From Salinivirgaceae bacterium (GTDB taxonomy: Bacteria > Bacteroidota > Bacteroidia > Bacteroidales > SZUA-534), in the NCBI GenBank assembly GCA_017474765.1, contig JAFVGW010000007.1:62001-126000 (forward strand): a stretch of DNA of 64,000 nt, in the 5' to 3' direction. The notes under the pieces are model-generated. The model was not told the DNA's origin, did not search any database, and worked only from the letters and a program-made list of their open reading frames with translations. This document shows, one piece after another, positions 44,581-54,286 of the stretch (position 1 is the stretch's first letter; every line of letters starts with the position of its first letter). A program made the translations under genes and the position numbers.

Positions 44581-45192
44581 ATGCCACTGCTATTTACACA
44601 GACGATTGGCGATGCTGTATTAGGTGTTTGGAGCAAACAGGAAACTGCGGAGCAACTTTTGCCGATGATTTGTTTGCACGATGCGGATAAGGCTGTGTAT
44701 GAGCAAATTGGCAACGACCGCCGCCGCACCGAATGGCTTACAACGCGAATCGTGCTGCGCAAGTTGCTCAACCGCGATGTAACTATTGCCCACGACAGCA
44801 ACGGCAAACCATATATCGCTGAAAGCAAGAGTTTTATATCGATTTCGCACTCAAAAAATATGGTTGCCGTGATGGTTGCCGAACAGAATTTGGGTATCGA
44901 CATTGAGCAGATTACCGCGCGGACAACAAAAGTCCACCATAAATTCTTGACTGGCAGTGAATTGGATTGGTGCAAAACCGATACCGAGCACACTCTTGTC
45001 TGGACGGTCAAGGAAGCCGCCTACAAGTTGATTGGCTGCGGATTGGAGCACACCGAAGTTGAGATTGAAGAAAATCCAAACTTCACGCAAGTGGCTGATT
45101 ACAATGTCGTTATACGCAAAAACACGCCTGTCAGGAAAAACTGCCACTCGCAACTAATCGGCGACAATATTTTGTCGTATATTATCGGGTAG
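44581..45192 (+). CDS. 4'-phosphopantetheinyl transferase (Sfp-type)
   Basis: The protein has 203 residues. It has the Sfp/AcpT pattern: DRRRTEWLTTRIVLRKLLN, GKPYIAESKSFISISHSKNM (SISHS), NLGIDIEQI (Mg-binding GIDIE) and WTVKEAAYKLIG (KEA). It transfers phosphopantetheine from CoA to carrier proteins. The ATG lies 2 bases after the gldD stop; a TTG overlapping gldD (44569) is less likely. Part of the ssb-gldE-gldD block. Confidence 0.93.
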   Translation: MPLLFTQTIGDAVLGVWSKQETAEQLLPMICLHDADKAVYEQIGNDRRRTEWLTTRIVLRKLLNRDVTIAHDSNGKPYIAESKSFISISHSKNMVAVMVAEQNLGIDIEQITARTTKVHHKFLTGSELDWCKTDTEHTLVWTVKEAAYKLIGCGLEHTEVEIEENPNFTQVADYNVVIRKNTPVRKNCHSQLIGDNILSYIIG

Positions 45193-45203
45193 AAAAACGG
45201 AAT

Positions 45204-45944
45204 ATGTTACTGACTGATATTCAAGAAAATATTGCCAAAGGCCGCAAGATGTTCGCCCTGCTTATCGACCCCGACAAGCAGAATGAAACCGATTTGTTGC
45301 GCCTGACCGAAAAAATCAACTCGGTCAATGGTCCCGACATTATTTTGGTTGGCGGAAGCCTGCTTTTCAGCAATATCGATGAAACGGTTGCTACCCTGAA
45401 GCGCCACACGCAAAAGCCTGTGGTTATGTTTCCTGGCAGCGCAATGCAAGTTTCGGACAAGGCCGACGGCATTCTGTTGCTCTCGCTCATTTCGGGCCGC
45501 AACCCTGAATTTCTTATCGGTCAGCACGTGCAGGCGGCACCCGCTTTGGCCAAAGCGGGCATTGAGATTCTGCCCACGGGCTATATGCTGATTGGCGAAG
45601 AAAATTACACTTCGGTTCGCTACATAAGTAACACAATGCCAATACCTTACAACAAAACCGACATTGCGGTTGCTACGGCTCTGGCTGGTCAGATGTTGGG
45701 TTTGAAGGCAATTTATCTGGAAGGCGGAAGCGGCGCCACCAAACCCGTCAGTGCCGAAATGATTGCGGCCGTGCGCCGTGCGGTTGGTCTGCCGCTGATT
45801 GTTGGCGGTGGTCTGCGTTCGACAGCCGACGTCACAACTGCCTTAAAATCAGGCGCCGACATTGTTGTGGTGGGCACTTCGATTGAGAGCAACTATGGAT
45901 TGGTTGAGGAAATCTCTCGCGCTGTAGCAAAGTTTAATGAATGA
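45204..45944 (+). CDS. Geranylgeranylglyceryl phosphate synthase-family protein (PcrB-like)
   Basis: The protein has 246 residues, a TIM-barrel prenyltransferase. Motifs: ALLIDPDKQNET near residue 20, ILVGGSLL, PVVMFPGSAMQVSDKADGIL, YLEGGSGATKPVS, LIVGGGLRSTADV and GADIVVVGTSIE (phosphate-binding Gly loops). The family joins a polyprenyl diphosphate to sn-glycerol-1-phosphate, as in archaeal lipids; many Bacteroidota have a homologue whose product is little studied. It is the last gene of the gldE-gldD-PPTase block, before a terminator. Confidence 0.9.
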   Translation: MLLTDIQENIAKGRKMFALLIDPDKQNETDLLRLTEKINSVNGPDIILVGGSLLFSNIDETVATLKRHTQKPVVMFPGSAMQVSDKADGILLLSLISGRNPEFLIGQHVQAAPALAKAGIEILPTGYMLIGEENYTSVRYISNTMPIPYNKTDIAVATALAGQMLGLKAIYLEGGSGATKPVSAEMIAAVRRAVGLPLIVGGGLRSTADVTTALKSGADIVVVGTSIESNYGLVEEISRAVAKFNE

Positions 45945-45977
45945 TTATTTTCATTTACCAGAATTGGTATTAAAATA

Positions 45978-46008
45978 AAAGGCATAAGTGATAATCACAT
46001 ATGCCTTT
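45978..46008. terminator. Bidirectional terminator
   Basis: AAAGGCAT pairs with ATGCCTTT, with a second inner pairing GTGAT/ATCAC. It lies between the convergent GGGP synthase and GH3 genes, with A/T-rich tails on both sides. Confidence 0.8.
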
Positions 46009-46031
46009 CTCTTTATTCTTAAAACTTACTA

Positions 46032-48260
46032 CTATTTCAACTCAAACTTAATCTTTCCTTTAATGTCGGTTGCCGATGCGCCAATGATGGCTTCGAATGC
46101 GCCTGGCTCGGCTTCCCATTGTTTTTTAGTGTCGTTGTAGAACGAGAGAGCGCTGCTGTTGATGGTGAACTCAACAGTTTTTGTCTCGCCCGGATTGAGT
46201 TGTACCTTCTTGAATCCTTTCAGTTCCTTGGCGGGACGCGGCAGGCTCGATTTCAGGTCAGCAATATAGAGCTGCACCACTTCGGCACCGGCGCGTTTAC
46301 CAGTGTTGGTGACGTCAACTTTGACAGTTACGTTGCCGTCGGCAGTCATTGTGGCTTGGCTGAGCGACGGTTTGCCATAGCTGAAAGTGGTGTACGACAG
46401 ACCATAGCCGAAAGCGAACAACGGCTTGATTTTCTTTGTGTCGAGCCAGCGGTAACCCACCAGAATATCTTCTTTGTACTCAACATCGACAACCGTGCGA
46501 CTTGGTTTGTTCACATAGTCGCCAACTGCGTGAGCGCCAATATCTTCGAGTTTTGCAGGAACGGTAAACGGCAGACGGCCTGACGGATTCACATCGCCAG
46601 TGAGAACATCGGCAATGGCGTTGCCGGCTTCAGAGCCGATGTACCAAGCCTGCAAAACGGCAGGAACCTGATTGAGCCACGGCATTGTTACAGGCGAGCC
46701 TGTGATGTTCACAAAAATCAGATTCGGGTTCACTTTCACAATCTCGCTCACTACATTGTTCTGATTATAAGGCAGTTCGAGAGAACGGCGGTCGGTGCCT
46801 TCACAATCTTGTCCGCCACTCTTATTCATTCCACCTACAAATATCACAAAATCCGCATTTTTCGCCATTTGAACGGCTTTGTCGGTCAACTCTTGAGCCG
46901 AGCGGCGGTCGGCAAGTTTCTGACCAGTCTCAATGCCGTCGAACGAAGTTACAGTGTCGCCCACATAGCCGCGTGCATACGTCACGTTATCAGCGCCAAA
47001 GCGGTTTTTCAATCCGTCGAGCGGCGACAGTTCGCGCTGAACCTTGAGCGATGTTGAGCCGCCGCCAAGAGTCATCATTTTAATGGCATTCTCGCCCACA
47101 ACAAGGATTTTCGGTTTCTTGCTTGCGTCAATCGGCAGAATGGAGCGGTCGTTCTTGAGCAGGACAATGCCTTCGCCGGCAATCTGGCGTGCGGCGGCGT
47201 AATGCTCGTCAGAGCAGAGTGAGCCCCATTTCGCCTGTCCCGACATTGTTGTGCGGAAAATCAGTCTCAAAACACGGCGAGCCTTGTCGTCGAGTTCGGC
47301 AGTGGTGTATTTCCCGCTCTTGATGCCTTCAAGATATGGGCGGGCAAGGAAATAATTCTCGTATGAGTTGCTACGTCCCCAGGTTGTTCCGCCGGTCCAG
47401 GTGCCAAACTCTAGGTCGAGACCGTTGTGTACGGCTTCGTCGGTGCTGTGGCAGCCGCCCCAGTCGGAGATGACCACGCCGTCGAACTTCCATTCGCCCT
47501 TCAGAATGTCGCAGAGCAGCGTTTTGTTGTGGCAGCAGTGCTGTTTCTGATAAAGGTTGTAGCTGCCCATAATGGCCCAAGCGCCGCCTTCGGTCACTGC
47601 GGCGTGGAAAGCCGGCAGATAAATCTCTCGCAGAGCGCGGTCGCTCACAATCACGTTTGCCGATGAGCGGTTAATCTCGAAATTGTTCAACGCGAAGTGC
47701 TTGACGCAAGCCGCCACGCCGTTCTGCTGAACGCTTTTCACGTAGGGTACCACCAACTTCGAGTTCAGGAACGGGTCCTCGCTCATGTATTCAAATGTGC
47801 GGCCGTTGAGTGGTGTGCGGCAGATGTTCACGCCCGGACCGAGCAGCACGGTTTTGCGGCGGTAGAGCGCTTCCTCGCCGATACTTTTGCCGTAGAGCGC
47901 GGCCATATCGGGGTTCCATGTTGCCGCAAGGCAGGTGAGCGACGGAAAGGCAATGCACGAGTCGCTTGTCCAGCCGGCTTGTTCCCACTCATCCCATTTT
48001 ACCTCGTCGCGGATGCCCATCGGACCGTCGGAGCACCACACTTCGGGTATTCCGAGCCGCTTGACGCCCGCGCTGCTGAATTTCGACTGCGCGTGAAGCA
48101 GAGCCACCTTCTCTTCGGTGGTCATTCGGCTCAATGCATCATCAATGCGCTTTTCAATAGGTTGGTTTACATCAAGATAGATAGGCGTTTGAGCCCGCAG
48201 TTGAGCCGTTACGCCTGTCAGTGCCACTGTTGCCAGCAGCGTCAGTAGTTGTGGTTTCAT
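46032..48260 (-). CDS. Secreted glycoside hydrolase family 3 (beta-glucosidase type)
   Basis: The protein has 742 residues: signal peptide (MKPQLLTLLATVALTGVTAQ), N-terminal GH3 TIM-barrel domain with VVISDWGG (nucleophile Asp near residue 266), then the alpha/beta sandwich domain and a C-terminal fibronectin-III-like domain (VKVDVTNTGKRAGAEVVQLY). This three-domain layout and length fit BglX-like beta-glucosidases and related beta-xylosidases or arabinosidases. Substrate cannot be set from sequence alone; a pentose-active enzyme would fit the xylose genes elsewhere in the window. Exported, probably periplasmic. No SusC/D genes are adjacent. Confidence 0.92.
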   Translation of the reverse strand: MKPQLLTLLATVALTGVTAQLRAQTPIYLDVNQPIEKRIDDALSRMTTEEKVALLHAQSKFSSAGVKRLGIPEVWCSDGPMGIRDEVKWDEWEQAGWTSDSCIAFPSLTCLAATWNPDMAALYGKSIGEEALYRRKTVLLGPGVNICRTPLNGRTFEYMSEDPFLNSKLVVPYVKSVQQNGVAACVKHFALNNFEINRSSANVIVSDRALREIYLPAFHAAVTEGGAWAIMGSYNLYQKQHCCHNKTLLCDILKGEWKFDGVVISDWGGCHSTDEAVHNGLDLEFGTWTGGTTWGRSNSYENYFLARPYLEGIKSGKYTTAELDDKARRVLRLIFRTTMSGQAKWGSLCSDEHYAAARQIAGEGIVLLKNDRSILPIDASKKPKILVVGENAIKMMTLGGGSTSLKVQRELSPLDGLKNRFGADNVTYARGYVGDTVTSFDGIETGQKLADRRSAQELTDKAVQMAKNADFVIFVGGMNKSGGQDCEGTDRRSLELPYNQNNVVSEIVKVNPNLIFVNITGSPVTMPWLNQVPAVLQAWYIGSEAGNAIADVLTGDVNPSGRLPFTVPAKLEDIGAHAVGDYVNKPSRTVVDVEYKEDILVGYRWLDTKKIKPLFAFGYGLSYTTFSYGKPSLSQATMTADGNVTVKVDVTNTGKRAGAEVVQLYIADLKSSLPRPAKELKGFKKVQLNPGETKTVEFTINSSALSFYNDTKKQWEAEPGAFEAIIGASATDIKGKIKFELK

Positions 48261-48278
48261 AGTTGCTATTTGTTGAGG

Positions 48279-49196
48279 TTATTTCTGTTGGAATGACTGA
48301 CGCAGTGAGTTCAACACCATTTCCATCAGTTCAACCTTATAATCAGTAGATTGCTTCAGGAATTCAGTGTATTCTTTTTTGCTGAAGATGGGCTCTTTGA
48401 AGGCCGAGTCGAAAAAGCATGAAGCTGTCAGTTCCGAGTATTTGTTGAAGAAGTCAGCCATTTCCTGCATCTTGTCGGAATTTTTGCTCCATAAGATGTT
48501 GAACGACAGTGTGTTCATGGTGTTTATGAAAGCTGAGGCCTCAAGTGTGGCGGCCATTTCAAAAGCCTCTTTGTCAGTGAGTTCGCCGCAAGTGAAGAGC
48601 GAGTCGGCCACAGAGCTTAAAGCGTCGAGTTTTTCGCTGCTCGACGAGAAAAATGTCAGATAATCAGTGTTATCGGTAACAAAATAGAAGCAGAAGCAGA
48701 AGGTGTTGAAAGCCTTGAGTGTGGAGAACGACAATTCGCTGAGCGAGCGCAGGTCGGGCTCGTCTTGGTCATAGCATTCTTCGAGCGTTGAGCGAGCGTC
48801 GATGAGATTTTGCACAATGGCTTTGCGGAAAGCTGTTGAATCCTTGTCATTGGTATTGCTCAGGCTCACCACTGCATCGTCGGTGTGCAGATATTTGTTC
48901 ATCGACATATTAACCCATGCGAACGACAATTCATTAGCAATGGTGAATTGCATTTCGTTTATTTTCAATAAATTACGTTCGTATGAATCCTTCTTGTTGA
49001 TGGTTTTGGCTAATGAATCGACATTGATGCTCGGGCGGCCGACATTTGACACGCCAGAAACAATGCTGCTTATTTTTGAAAATTCAACCAGTTCCTGGCT
49101 GTATTTGCTGATGACTTCCTGTTTTGCTTTCTCTGAATTGTTGCAACTGCAAAAAACAGTGGCAATTGCGATTAAAACTAAATTTCTTGTTTTCAT
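48279..49196 (-). CDS. Predicted lipoprotein of unknown function
   Basis: The protein has 305 residues. It begins MKTRNLVLIAIATVFCSCNN; the lipobox FCSC puts the lipidated Cys near residue 18. The rest is mostly alpha-helical with few charged clusters (e.g. YSQELVEFSKISSIVSGVSN, FRKAIVQNLIDARSTLEECY) and contains no catalytic motif I know. It follows the M13 peptidase gene by about 120 bases and precedes the GH3 gene by 18, all on the minus strand, so it may be co-transcribed with the latter. Confidence 0.7.
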   Translation of the reverse strand: MKTRNLVLIAIATVFCSCNNSEKAKQEVISKYSQELVEFSKISSIVSGVSNVGRPSINVDSLAKTINKKDSYERNLLKINEMQFTIANELSFAWVNMSMNKYLHTDDAVVSLSNTNDKDSTAFRKAIVQNLIDARSTLEECYDQDEPDLRSLSELSFSTLKAFNTFCFCFYFVTDNTDYLTFFSSSSEKLDALSSVADSLFTCGELTDKEAFEMAATLEASAFINTMNTLSFNILWSKNSDKMQEMADFFNKYSELTASCFFDSAFKEPIFSKKEYTEFLKQSTDYKVELMEMVLNSLRQSFQQK

Positions 49197-49315
49197 ATTA
49201 TATCATTTAGGTATGTTCACTTTTAAAGATTCCAAAAATATCAAAAAACGGCTGCAAACAGGAATTTAATGTCGTTTTGAATATTTTTTTTCGGAATAGG
49301 AGGGAAATGTCTGGA

Positions 49316-51316
49316 TTACCATATTTCCGTGCGTAGCGAATCGGCGATGAAATAGCGGTCGCCAGGTTTGATGCCGAAGGCCTCGGTGAAGGCGTTGATG
49401 TTAGGCAGGGGGCCTTCAACTCGGAATTTGCCCATGGCATGCACGTTTGTCATGGCGTGAGTGCGGGCCGCTTCATCGCGGTAAGCACCTGCCCAAGTAC
49501 GGGCGTAGGCGATAAAAAACATTTGGTCGGGGGTCAGGCTGCCTTGTTGCTGACGGCTGCCACGCTTGTTGTTGCTGAAGGCCGTGTAGGCGATGCAGAT
49601 TCCGCCCAGGTCAGCGATGTTCTCGCTCAGCGTCTGCTCGCCGTTGATGTGCAGAGTGTCGATGGCGATGAACGAGTTGAAGCGGTCAACAAGTTTTTGT
49701 GAGCGGCGTTCGAATTCGATACTGTCATGTTCGTTCCACCAGTTGGCCAAATTGCCGTCTTTGTCGTAGAAGCGGCCGGCATCATCGAATCCGTGAGTAA
49801 TCTCGTGCCCGATGGCGGCACCAATGGCACCAAAGTTTACAGCATCGTCGCCGTTGGGGTAGAAGAAAGGCGGTTGAAGCATTGCCGCCGGCACTTCAAT
49901 GAAGTTCTGAGCCCTCATATAATACATGTTGGCGGTTTGCGGCGTTGACCACCACGTATTGTTGTCGGTTGGCATATCGACAGATTGCAGCTCATATTTG
50001 GTTTGCGCTTTGAAATTATTCATGATGTTGACTGGATAGTTGTCGCCAACCTTACACTCGGCAAAATCAACAAATTTATTGGGATAGCCTATCTTTATTT
50101 CCATCCGTTCAACCTTTTCGAGTGCTGCTTTTTTTGTGTCATCGCTCATCCAGTCGAGTTTTGTAATGTGCTCACAGAAAGCGTTTTTCAAATCCTGGCA
50201 TAGTTTGACGGCAATCTTTCGGGTTGCGGGTGAGAAGTAGCGGTTGACATATTCGCGTCCCAGAGCGTCGCCATAATTGTCATTCATCTGGTTCAAGACA
50301 CGCATCGGCAGTGAGCTTTTTTCTTTGGCTCCACTCAAGTATCGTTCGTAGAATTCAAAATCCTCGTTCGCAAAATCCTCGCTTAGCGATTCGGCCATAC
50401 CGTTGATTGTGCGGGTTTTCAGATATATCTTCCAGTCGTTGAGCGGTATGCTGGTTATCAGATTATTAAAGTCGCTGATGAATTTCGTTCCTGGTGTAAC
50501 ATCAATTTCGGCTGGAATCCGGCAGCCAAGGTCGGTGAAATATTTGTCCCAGTCGAACACTGGCATCAGCCGCTTCAGTTCAGCGCAACTTATTTTATTA
50601 TAGGTATAGTTCGGGTCTTGTAGCTGGAGATAGTCGGCCATTATTTCTGCCAGTTTCCGCTCAACACCGACAGCAGTTTCGGCCATCTGCGCGGCATTGT
50701 CGTACCCAGCAATGGTGAACAGTCTTTCAATGTGCTTTGTGTATTCGGCAATCACATCGTCGGAGCCTGGAAATTTGAAAAAGTTCTCATCGATGCCAAT
50801 GCCGCCTTGGAAAATGGTGAATATGCTCATTTTGCAGTTTTTCATGTCGGGGTAGCAGCGCGGATGAATAGGTGTGTTTATATTGAAGAGGCTCATTTCA
50901 GTCATCATGTGCTGCAGGTCGGCAATGGCGGCAATTCTGTCGATGGAGTCGAGAATGTGTTGTATCTGCTTGATTCCATTAGTATTGCGGGTTGCAGTGT
51001 CCATCCCGCTCTTATAGAACATAGCGAGCTTTTCCTGAATGGAGCCTTTTTTGAGTTTGCTCGATGCCAGGCTGTCCAATATGTCGAGCAGTTGCCTGTT
51101 GATTTTTTCCTCAAGCGCATCGCTGATGTCGTACGAGCCTTTGTCGGTTGGAATGGTGTTGCGGTCGAGCCAGCCTCCGTTAGCGTATCTGAAAAAATCG
51201 TCTTGCGGTTTCACGGTTGTGTCCATATCGGCAAGACATAGCATTTCACCAGTAGGCCCGTTCGAGCACGACCATAGAATTGTGGAGACAGTGATAAGTA
51301 GAAGTAAGCGGCTCAT
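49316..51316 (-). CDS. M13 (neprilysin/PepO) family zinc endopeptidase lipoprotein
   Basis: The protein has 666 residues from MSRLLLLITVSTILWSCSNG (lipobox, lipid-anchored). The peptidase domain has AIGHEITHGFDD (zinc-binding HExxH near residue 503) and ENIADLGGICIAY (ExxxD third ligand), followed by FFIAYARTWAGAYRDE, the C-terminal M13 block. The N-terminal M13_N domain is complete, so full length. The family degrades oligopeptides in the envelope. The start seven codons upstream (51337) is possible but would lengthen the signal peptide. Confidence 0.93.
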   Translation of the reverse strand: MSRLLLLITVSTILWSCSNGPTGEMLCLADMDTTVKPQDDFFRYANGGWLDRNTIPTDKGSYDISDALEEKINRQLLDILDSLASSKLKKGSIQEKLAMFYKSGMDTATRNTNGIKQIQHILDSIDRIAAIADLQHMMTEMSLFNINTPIHPRCYPDMKNCKMSIFTIFQGGIGIDENFFKFPGSDDVIAEYTKHIERLFTIAGYDNAAQMAETAVGVERKLAEIMADYLQLQDPNYTYNKISCAELKRLMPVFDWDKYFTDLGCRIPAEIDVTPGTKFISDFNNLITSIPLNDWKIYLKTRTINGMAESLSEDFANEDFEFYERYLSGAKEKSSLPMRVLNQMNDNYGDALGREYVNRYFSPATRKIAVKLCQDLKNAFCEHITKLDWMSDDTKKAALEKVERMEIKIGYPNKFVDFAECKVGDNYPVNIMNNFKAQTKYELQSVDMPTDNNTWWSTPQTANMYYMRAQNFIEVPAAMLQPPFFYPNGDDAVNFGAIGAAIGHEITHGFDDAGRFYDKDGNLANWWNEHDSIEFERRSQKLVDRFNSFIAIDTLHINGEQTLSENIADLGGICIAYTAFSNNKRGSRQQQGSLTPDQMFFIAYARTWAGAYRDEAARTHAMTNVHAMGKFRVEGPLPNINAFTEAFGIKPGDRYFIADSLRTEIW

Positions 51317-51337
51317 ACGTTTATGAATCGGGCTCAA

Positions 51338-51815
51338 ATATAGGTAAGAATATTTGATGTCAGTTCGATAAAATAAGGTGAAATGCGAAAAAAATATGAC
51401 AATCGGTTGATAAGGGGTCCCTCTGTTGGTGTGAGGTTTTGAATGTGCTGTAGACTGAATTCAAAATTTGTGCTTCGGCAATCTTTATAATCAAAAAATC
51501 GGCCAAAACCGCAACAGCTTTTTTCAACCTTTTAACACTCGTCTGTTAACAAACAACAAGTCTTTGGATAGTAGATACTTATCAAGAAAAATTTTTCGTA
51601 ACGAACTGAATATCAATATTGTTAATAACTGTTTAATAACATTAAAGCGGGGTGTATATGCACCAATGGTTTCGATAATAAATTTGCTATCGATGGTTGG
51701 AGAATCGAAAGATTCACTCATCAATCACCTAATTAAAGAGTTAAGAAATTTTGAACAACATTCCGTTGCGAGACGGGGTGAAAGAGGCTTTTTCGCCTAA
51801 ACGAACGAAGATAGA
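51338..51815. other. Intergenic region upstream of nrdG
   Basis: About 480 bases between divergent genes, A/T-rich. It holds direct and inverted words such as TTGTTAATAACTGTTTAATAAC and several TTAACAAA-type motifs, which may be regulatory for the anaerobic nrd genes. An open plus frame (51468-51800) has poor codon quality and no recognisable protein. No operator was recognised with confidence. Confidence 0.35.
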
Positions 51816-52268
51816 ATGTATTGCTACGACGTTGACATAGTGCTTCAGGAAGTGCCCGGACAGATAAGCATCTGCTTCTCAATCTCGGGTTGCCCGCTGC
51901 ATTGCAAGGGCTGCCACTCGCCATTCCTCTGGAAGGAAGGCAACGGCGAGCTCCTGACCGATGAGCGCTACGTCGATATTCTGAACAAATACCGCGGCTT
52001 TGCCAACTGCGTGCTCTTTATGGGCGGCGAGTGGCATCCCGACGAGCTTGTGCACAAGCTGGCAACGGCAAAGGAACTCGGTTTCGACACTTGCCTCTAC
52101 ACCGGGCAGGAAACAGTTTCTGATGACATCAAATCGAACCTGACGTGGCTAAAGACCGGCCCGTGGATCGAGGAGCGCGGCGGACTGGCGAGCGCCACAA
52201 CCAACCAGCGTTTTGTTGAAGTGAAGACTAATAAACTTATTAATAACCAATTTTTAAAAACTTTGTAA
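51816..52268 (+). CDS. nrdG: Anaerobic ribonucleotide reductase activating enzyme
   Basis: The protein has 150 residues, the normal length. The radical-SAM cysteine motif CPLHCKGC (C-x3-C-x2-C, about residues 26-33) follows the conserved SISGCPLHC stretch, then CVLFMGGEWHPDEL (SAM-binding GGE). It uses SAM and a 4Fe-4S cluster to form the glycyl radical on NrdD. nrdD starts 4 bases downstream, so they are co-transcribed in the order nrdG-nrdD. Confidence 0.95.
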   Translation: MYCYDVDIVLQEVPGQISICFSISGCPLHCKGCHSPFLWKEGNGELLTDERYVDILNKYRGFANCVLFMGGEWHPDELVHKLATAKELGFDTCLYTGQETVSDDIKSNLTWLKTGPWIEERGGLASATTNQRFVEVKTNKLINNQFLKTL

Positions 52269-52272
52269 GGCT

Positions 52273-54156
52273 ATGATGCGGTTAACAGAGGACCAATTAA
52301 AGTCCAAAGCCAAATTTATCAAAGACTACATCGGCGCTTCGAACGCTGCCGACGGTTCAAAAATGGATGCCAACGCCAATGTTACGTCGAAAAACATTGC
52401 GACAATGGAATCGGAGTTGAACAAAGACATCAACATTCAGGTAAACCGTTACCTGGTGAAGGAGAAAATCGCCGAACTCTTCGGTCAGGAGACAGCTGAC
52501 GAGTACATCCGCCAGATTGAGGCTCACGAAATCTACGTTCACGACGAGACTTCGCTGAAACCTTACTGCGTGTCAATCAGTATGTTCCCGTTCCTGCTCG
52601 ACGGTTTGACAAAACTCGGCGGCGAGAGCCTGAAACCGAAACACCTGGAGAGCTTCTGCGGTGAGTTCGTCAATCTGACATTCGCCATCAGCTCGCAGTT
52701 TGCAGGTGCTCTGGCAACAGTTGAGTTCCTTATGTACTTCGACTATTTCGCTCGCAAGGACTATGGCGACAACTACCTTGAAACACATCAATACACCATC
52801 GACAACCACCTGCAGCACGTAGTCTTCGCTGTGAACCAGCCTGCCGCCGCTCGTGGCTACCAATCGGTGTTCTGGAACATCTCAATCTTCGACAAAGAGT
52901 ATTTCCAAAGCATCTTCGGCTCGTTTGTCTTCCCTGATATGACCACACCTAACTGGGAAACTCTCAATAAACTTCAATGGCACTTTATGCGCTGGTTCAA
53001 CAAGGAGCGCACCAAAGCCATTCTGACTTTCCCTGTTGTAACAGCCGCAATGCTTGTGAAAGACGGCAAACCTGTTGACCAGGATTTCGCCAACAAGGCT
53101 GCCCAGGAGTTGAGCGAGGGCAACTCGTTCTTCATCTATCAGTCGGAAAACGCCGACAGCCTTGCATCGTGCTGCCGCTTGCGCAACGAGTTGTCGGACA
53201 ATACGTTCAGCTACTCACTTGGCGCCGGTGGCGTATCAACCGGCTCGGTAAACGTCATCACACTGAATATGAACCGTCTGGTTCAACAAGGCCGCGATTT
53301 AAGAACCGAAATCTGGAAAATCATCAAATATCAGGTTGCTTACCGCAAGATTATCGAGCAATATGTTGACGCAGGTCTGCTTCCGGTTTATTCGGCAGGT
53401 TTCATCTCGCTCAGCAAGCAGTTCTCGACAATCGGCATTAACGGAATGGTTGAAGCTGCCGAAAGCCAGGGCATTTCGGCTCGCAACACCAAGGAGTACA
53501 AAGATTTTGTATCGAAACACCTGAAGGTTATCTACGAGGTGAACAAAGAGGCCAAAAAGAAATACGGCTGTATGTTCAACACCGAGTTTGTGCCGGCCGA
53601 GAATCTTGGCGTGAAGAACGCAATGTGGGACAAGAAGGACGGCTTGTTCGTTCCGCGCGACCGCTACAACTCGTACTTCTACCCGGTTGAGGACCCGACA
53701 ATCAACATTTTGGACAAAATCAGCCTTCACGGCCGCGACATCATACAGTATCTCGACGGCGGTTCGGCTCTGCACCTGAATCTGGAGGAGGCACCAACCA
53801 AAGAAGGATTCCTTCGTCTGCTCGAGGCTACCGCCAAAGCTGGTTGCAACTACTTCTGCTTCAACATTAAAATCACCATCTGCAACGAGTGCAACTATAT
53901 CGACAAACGCACCCTGCAGAAGTGCAGCAAATGCGGCTCAACCAACGTTGACTACGGCACACGCGTAATCGGCTACTTGAAACGCGTTTCGAACTTCAGC
54001 TCGGCCCGTCAGTTGGAGCACAGCCTGCGCTACTACCACAAATCGATGCTTAACCGCACTATTGAGGACAGCGCCAGCGTACAGGAAACCGCAACAGCAA
54101 AACAGACAGTCAACGAGACTGTCAAGGCCGATAAAATGGCCACCGCAGAGGCTTAA
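52273..54156 (+). CDS. nrdD: Anaerobic (class III) ribonucleoside-triphosphate reductase
   Basis: The protein has 627 residues. The N-terminal region begins directly with MMRLTEDQLKSKAKFIKDYI and no ATP-cone is seen, so it is shorter than E. coli NrdD (about 712). The catalytic barrel has EIYVHDETSLKPYCVSI and YSLGAGGVSTGSVNVITLN. The zinc site CNECN...CSKC and the glycyl-radical motif RVIGYL (Gly near 567) are at the C-terminus, followed by a Thr/Ala-rich tail ending KMATAEA. It reduces ribonucleoside triphosphates when oxygen is absent. Without an ATP-cone, overall activity cannot be regulated in the usual dATP manner (inference). Confidence 0.95.
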   Translation: MMRLTEDQLKSKAKFIKDYIGASNAADGSKMDANANVTSKNIATMESELNKDINIQVNRYLVKEKIAELFGQETADEYIRQIEAHEIYVHDETSLKPYCVSISMFPFLLDGLTKLGGESLKPKHLESFCGEFVNLTFAISSQFAGALATVEFLMYFDYFARKDYGDNYLETHQYTIDNHLQHVVFAVNQPAAARGYQSVFWNISIFDKEYFQSIFGSFVFPDMTTPNWETLNKLQWHFMRWFNKERTKAILTFPVVTAAMLVKDGKPVDQDFANKAAQELSEGNSFFIYQSENADSLASCCRLRNELSDNTFSYSLGAGGVSTGSVNVITLNMNRLVQQGRDLRTEIWKIIKYQVAYRKIIEQYVDAGLLPVYSAGFISLSKQFSTIGINGMVEAAESQGISARNTKEYKDFVSKHLKVIYEVNKEAKKKYGCMFNTEFVPAENLGVKNAMWDKKDGLFVPRDRYNSYFYPVEDPTINILDKISLHGRDIIQYLDGGSALHLNLEEAPTKEGFLRLLEATAKAGCNYFCFNIKITICNECNYIDKRTLQKCSKCGSTNVDYGTRVIGYLKRVSNFSSARQLEHSLRYYHKSMLNRTIEDSASVQETATAKQTVNETVKADKMATAEA

Positions 54157-54184
54157 AAATTAGGTTGGATAATAAGTTTATTGA

Positions 54185-54215
54185 ATCCGCCAGACCGAAA
54201 GGGCTGGCGGATTTT
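54185..54215 (+). terminator. Terminator of nrdG-nrdD
   Basis: ATCCGCCAG pairs perfectly with CTGGCGGAT around an eleven-base loop (ACCGAAAGGGC region), followed by seven T. Confidence 0.92.
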
Positions 54216-54286
54216 TTTATACAACCGACCATGCATTAATGGCACATTACTCTGGCATACTTGTGCCACTATATTGCGGAAGGATT

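Noticed and set aside
45204..45944. Archaeal gene transfer for the GGGP synthase-family protein
   Set aside because: The family is common in Bacteroidota and the gene sits in the conserved gldE-gldD-PPTase block with matching base use.
51468..51800. 110-residue plus ORF upstream of nrdG
   Set aside because: A/T-rich, no recognisable protein pattern, and it lies in the likely regulatory leader of nrdG-nrdD.
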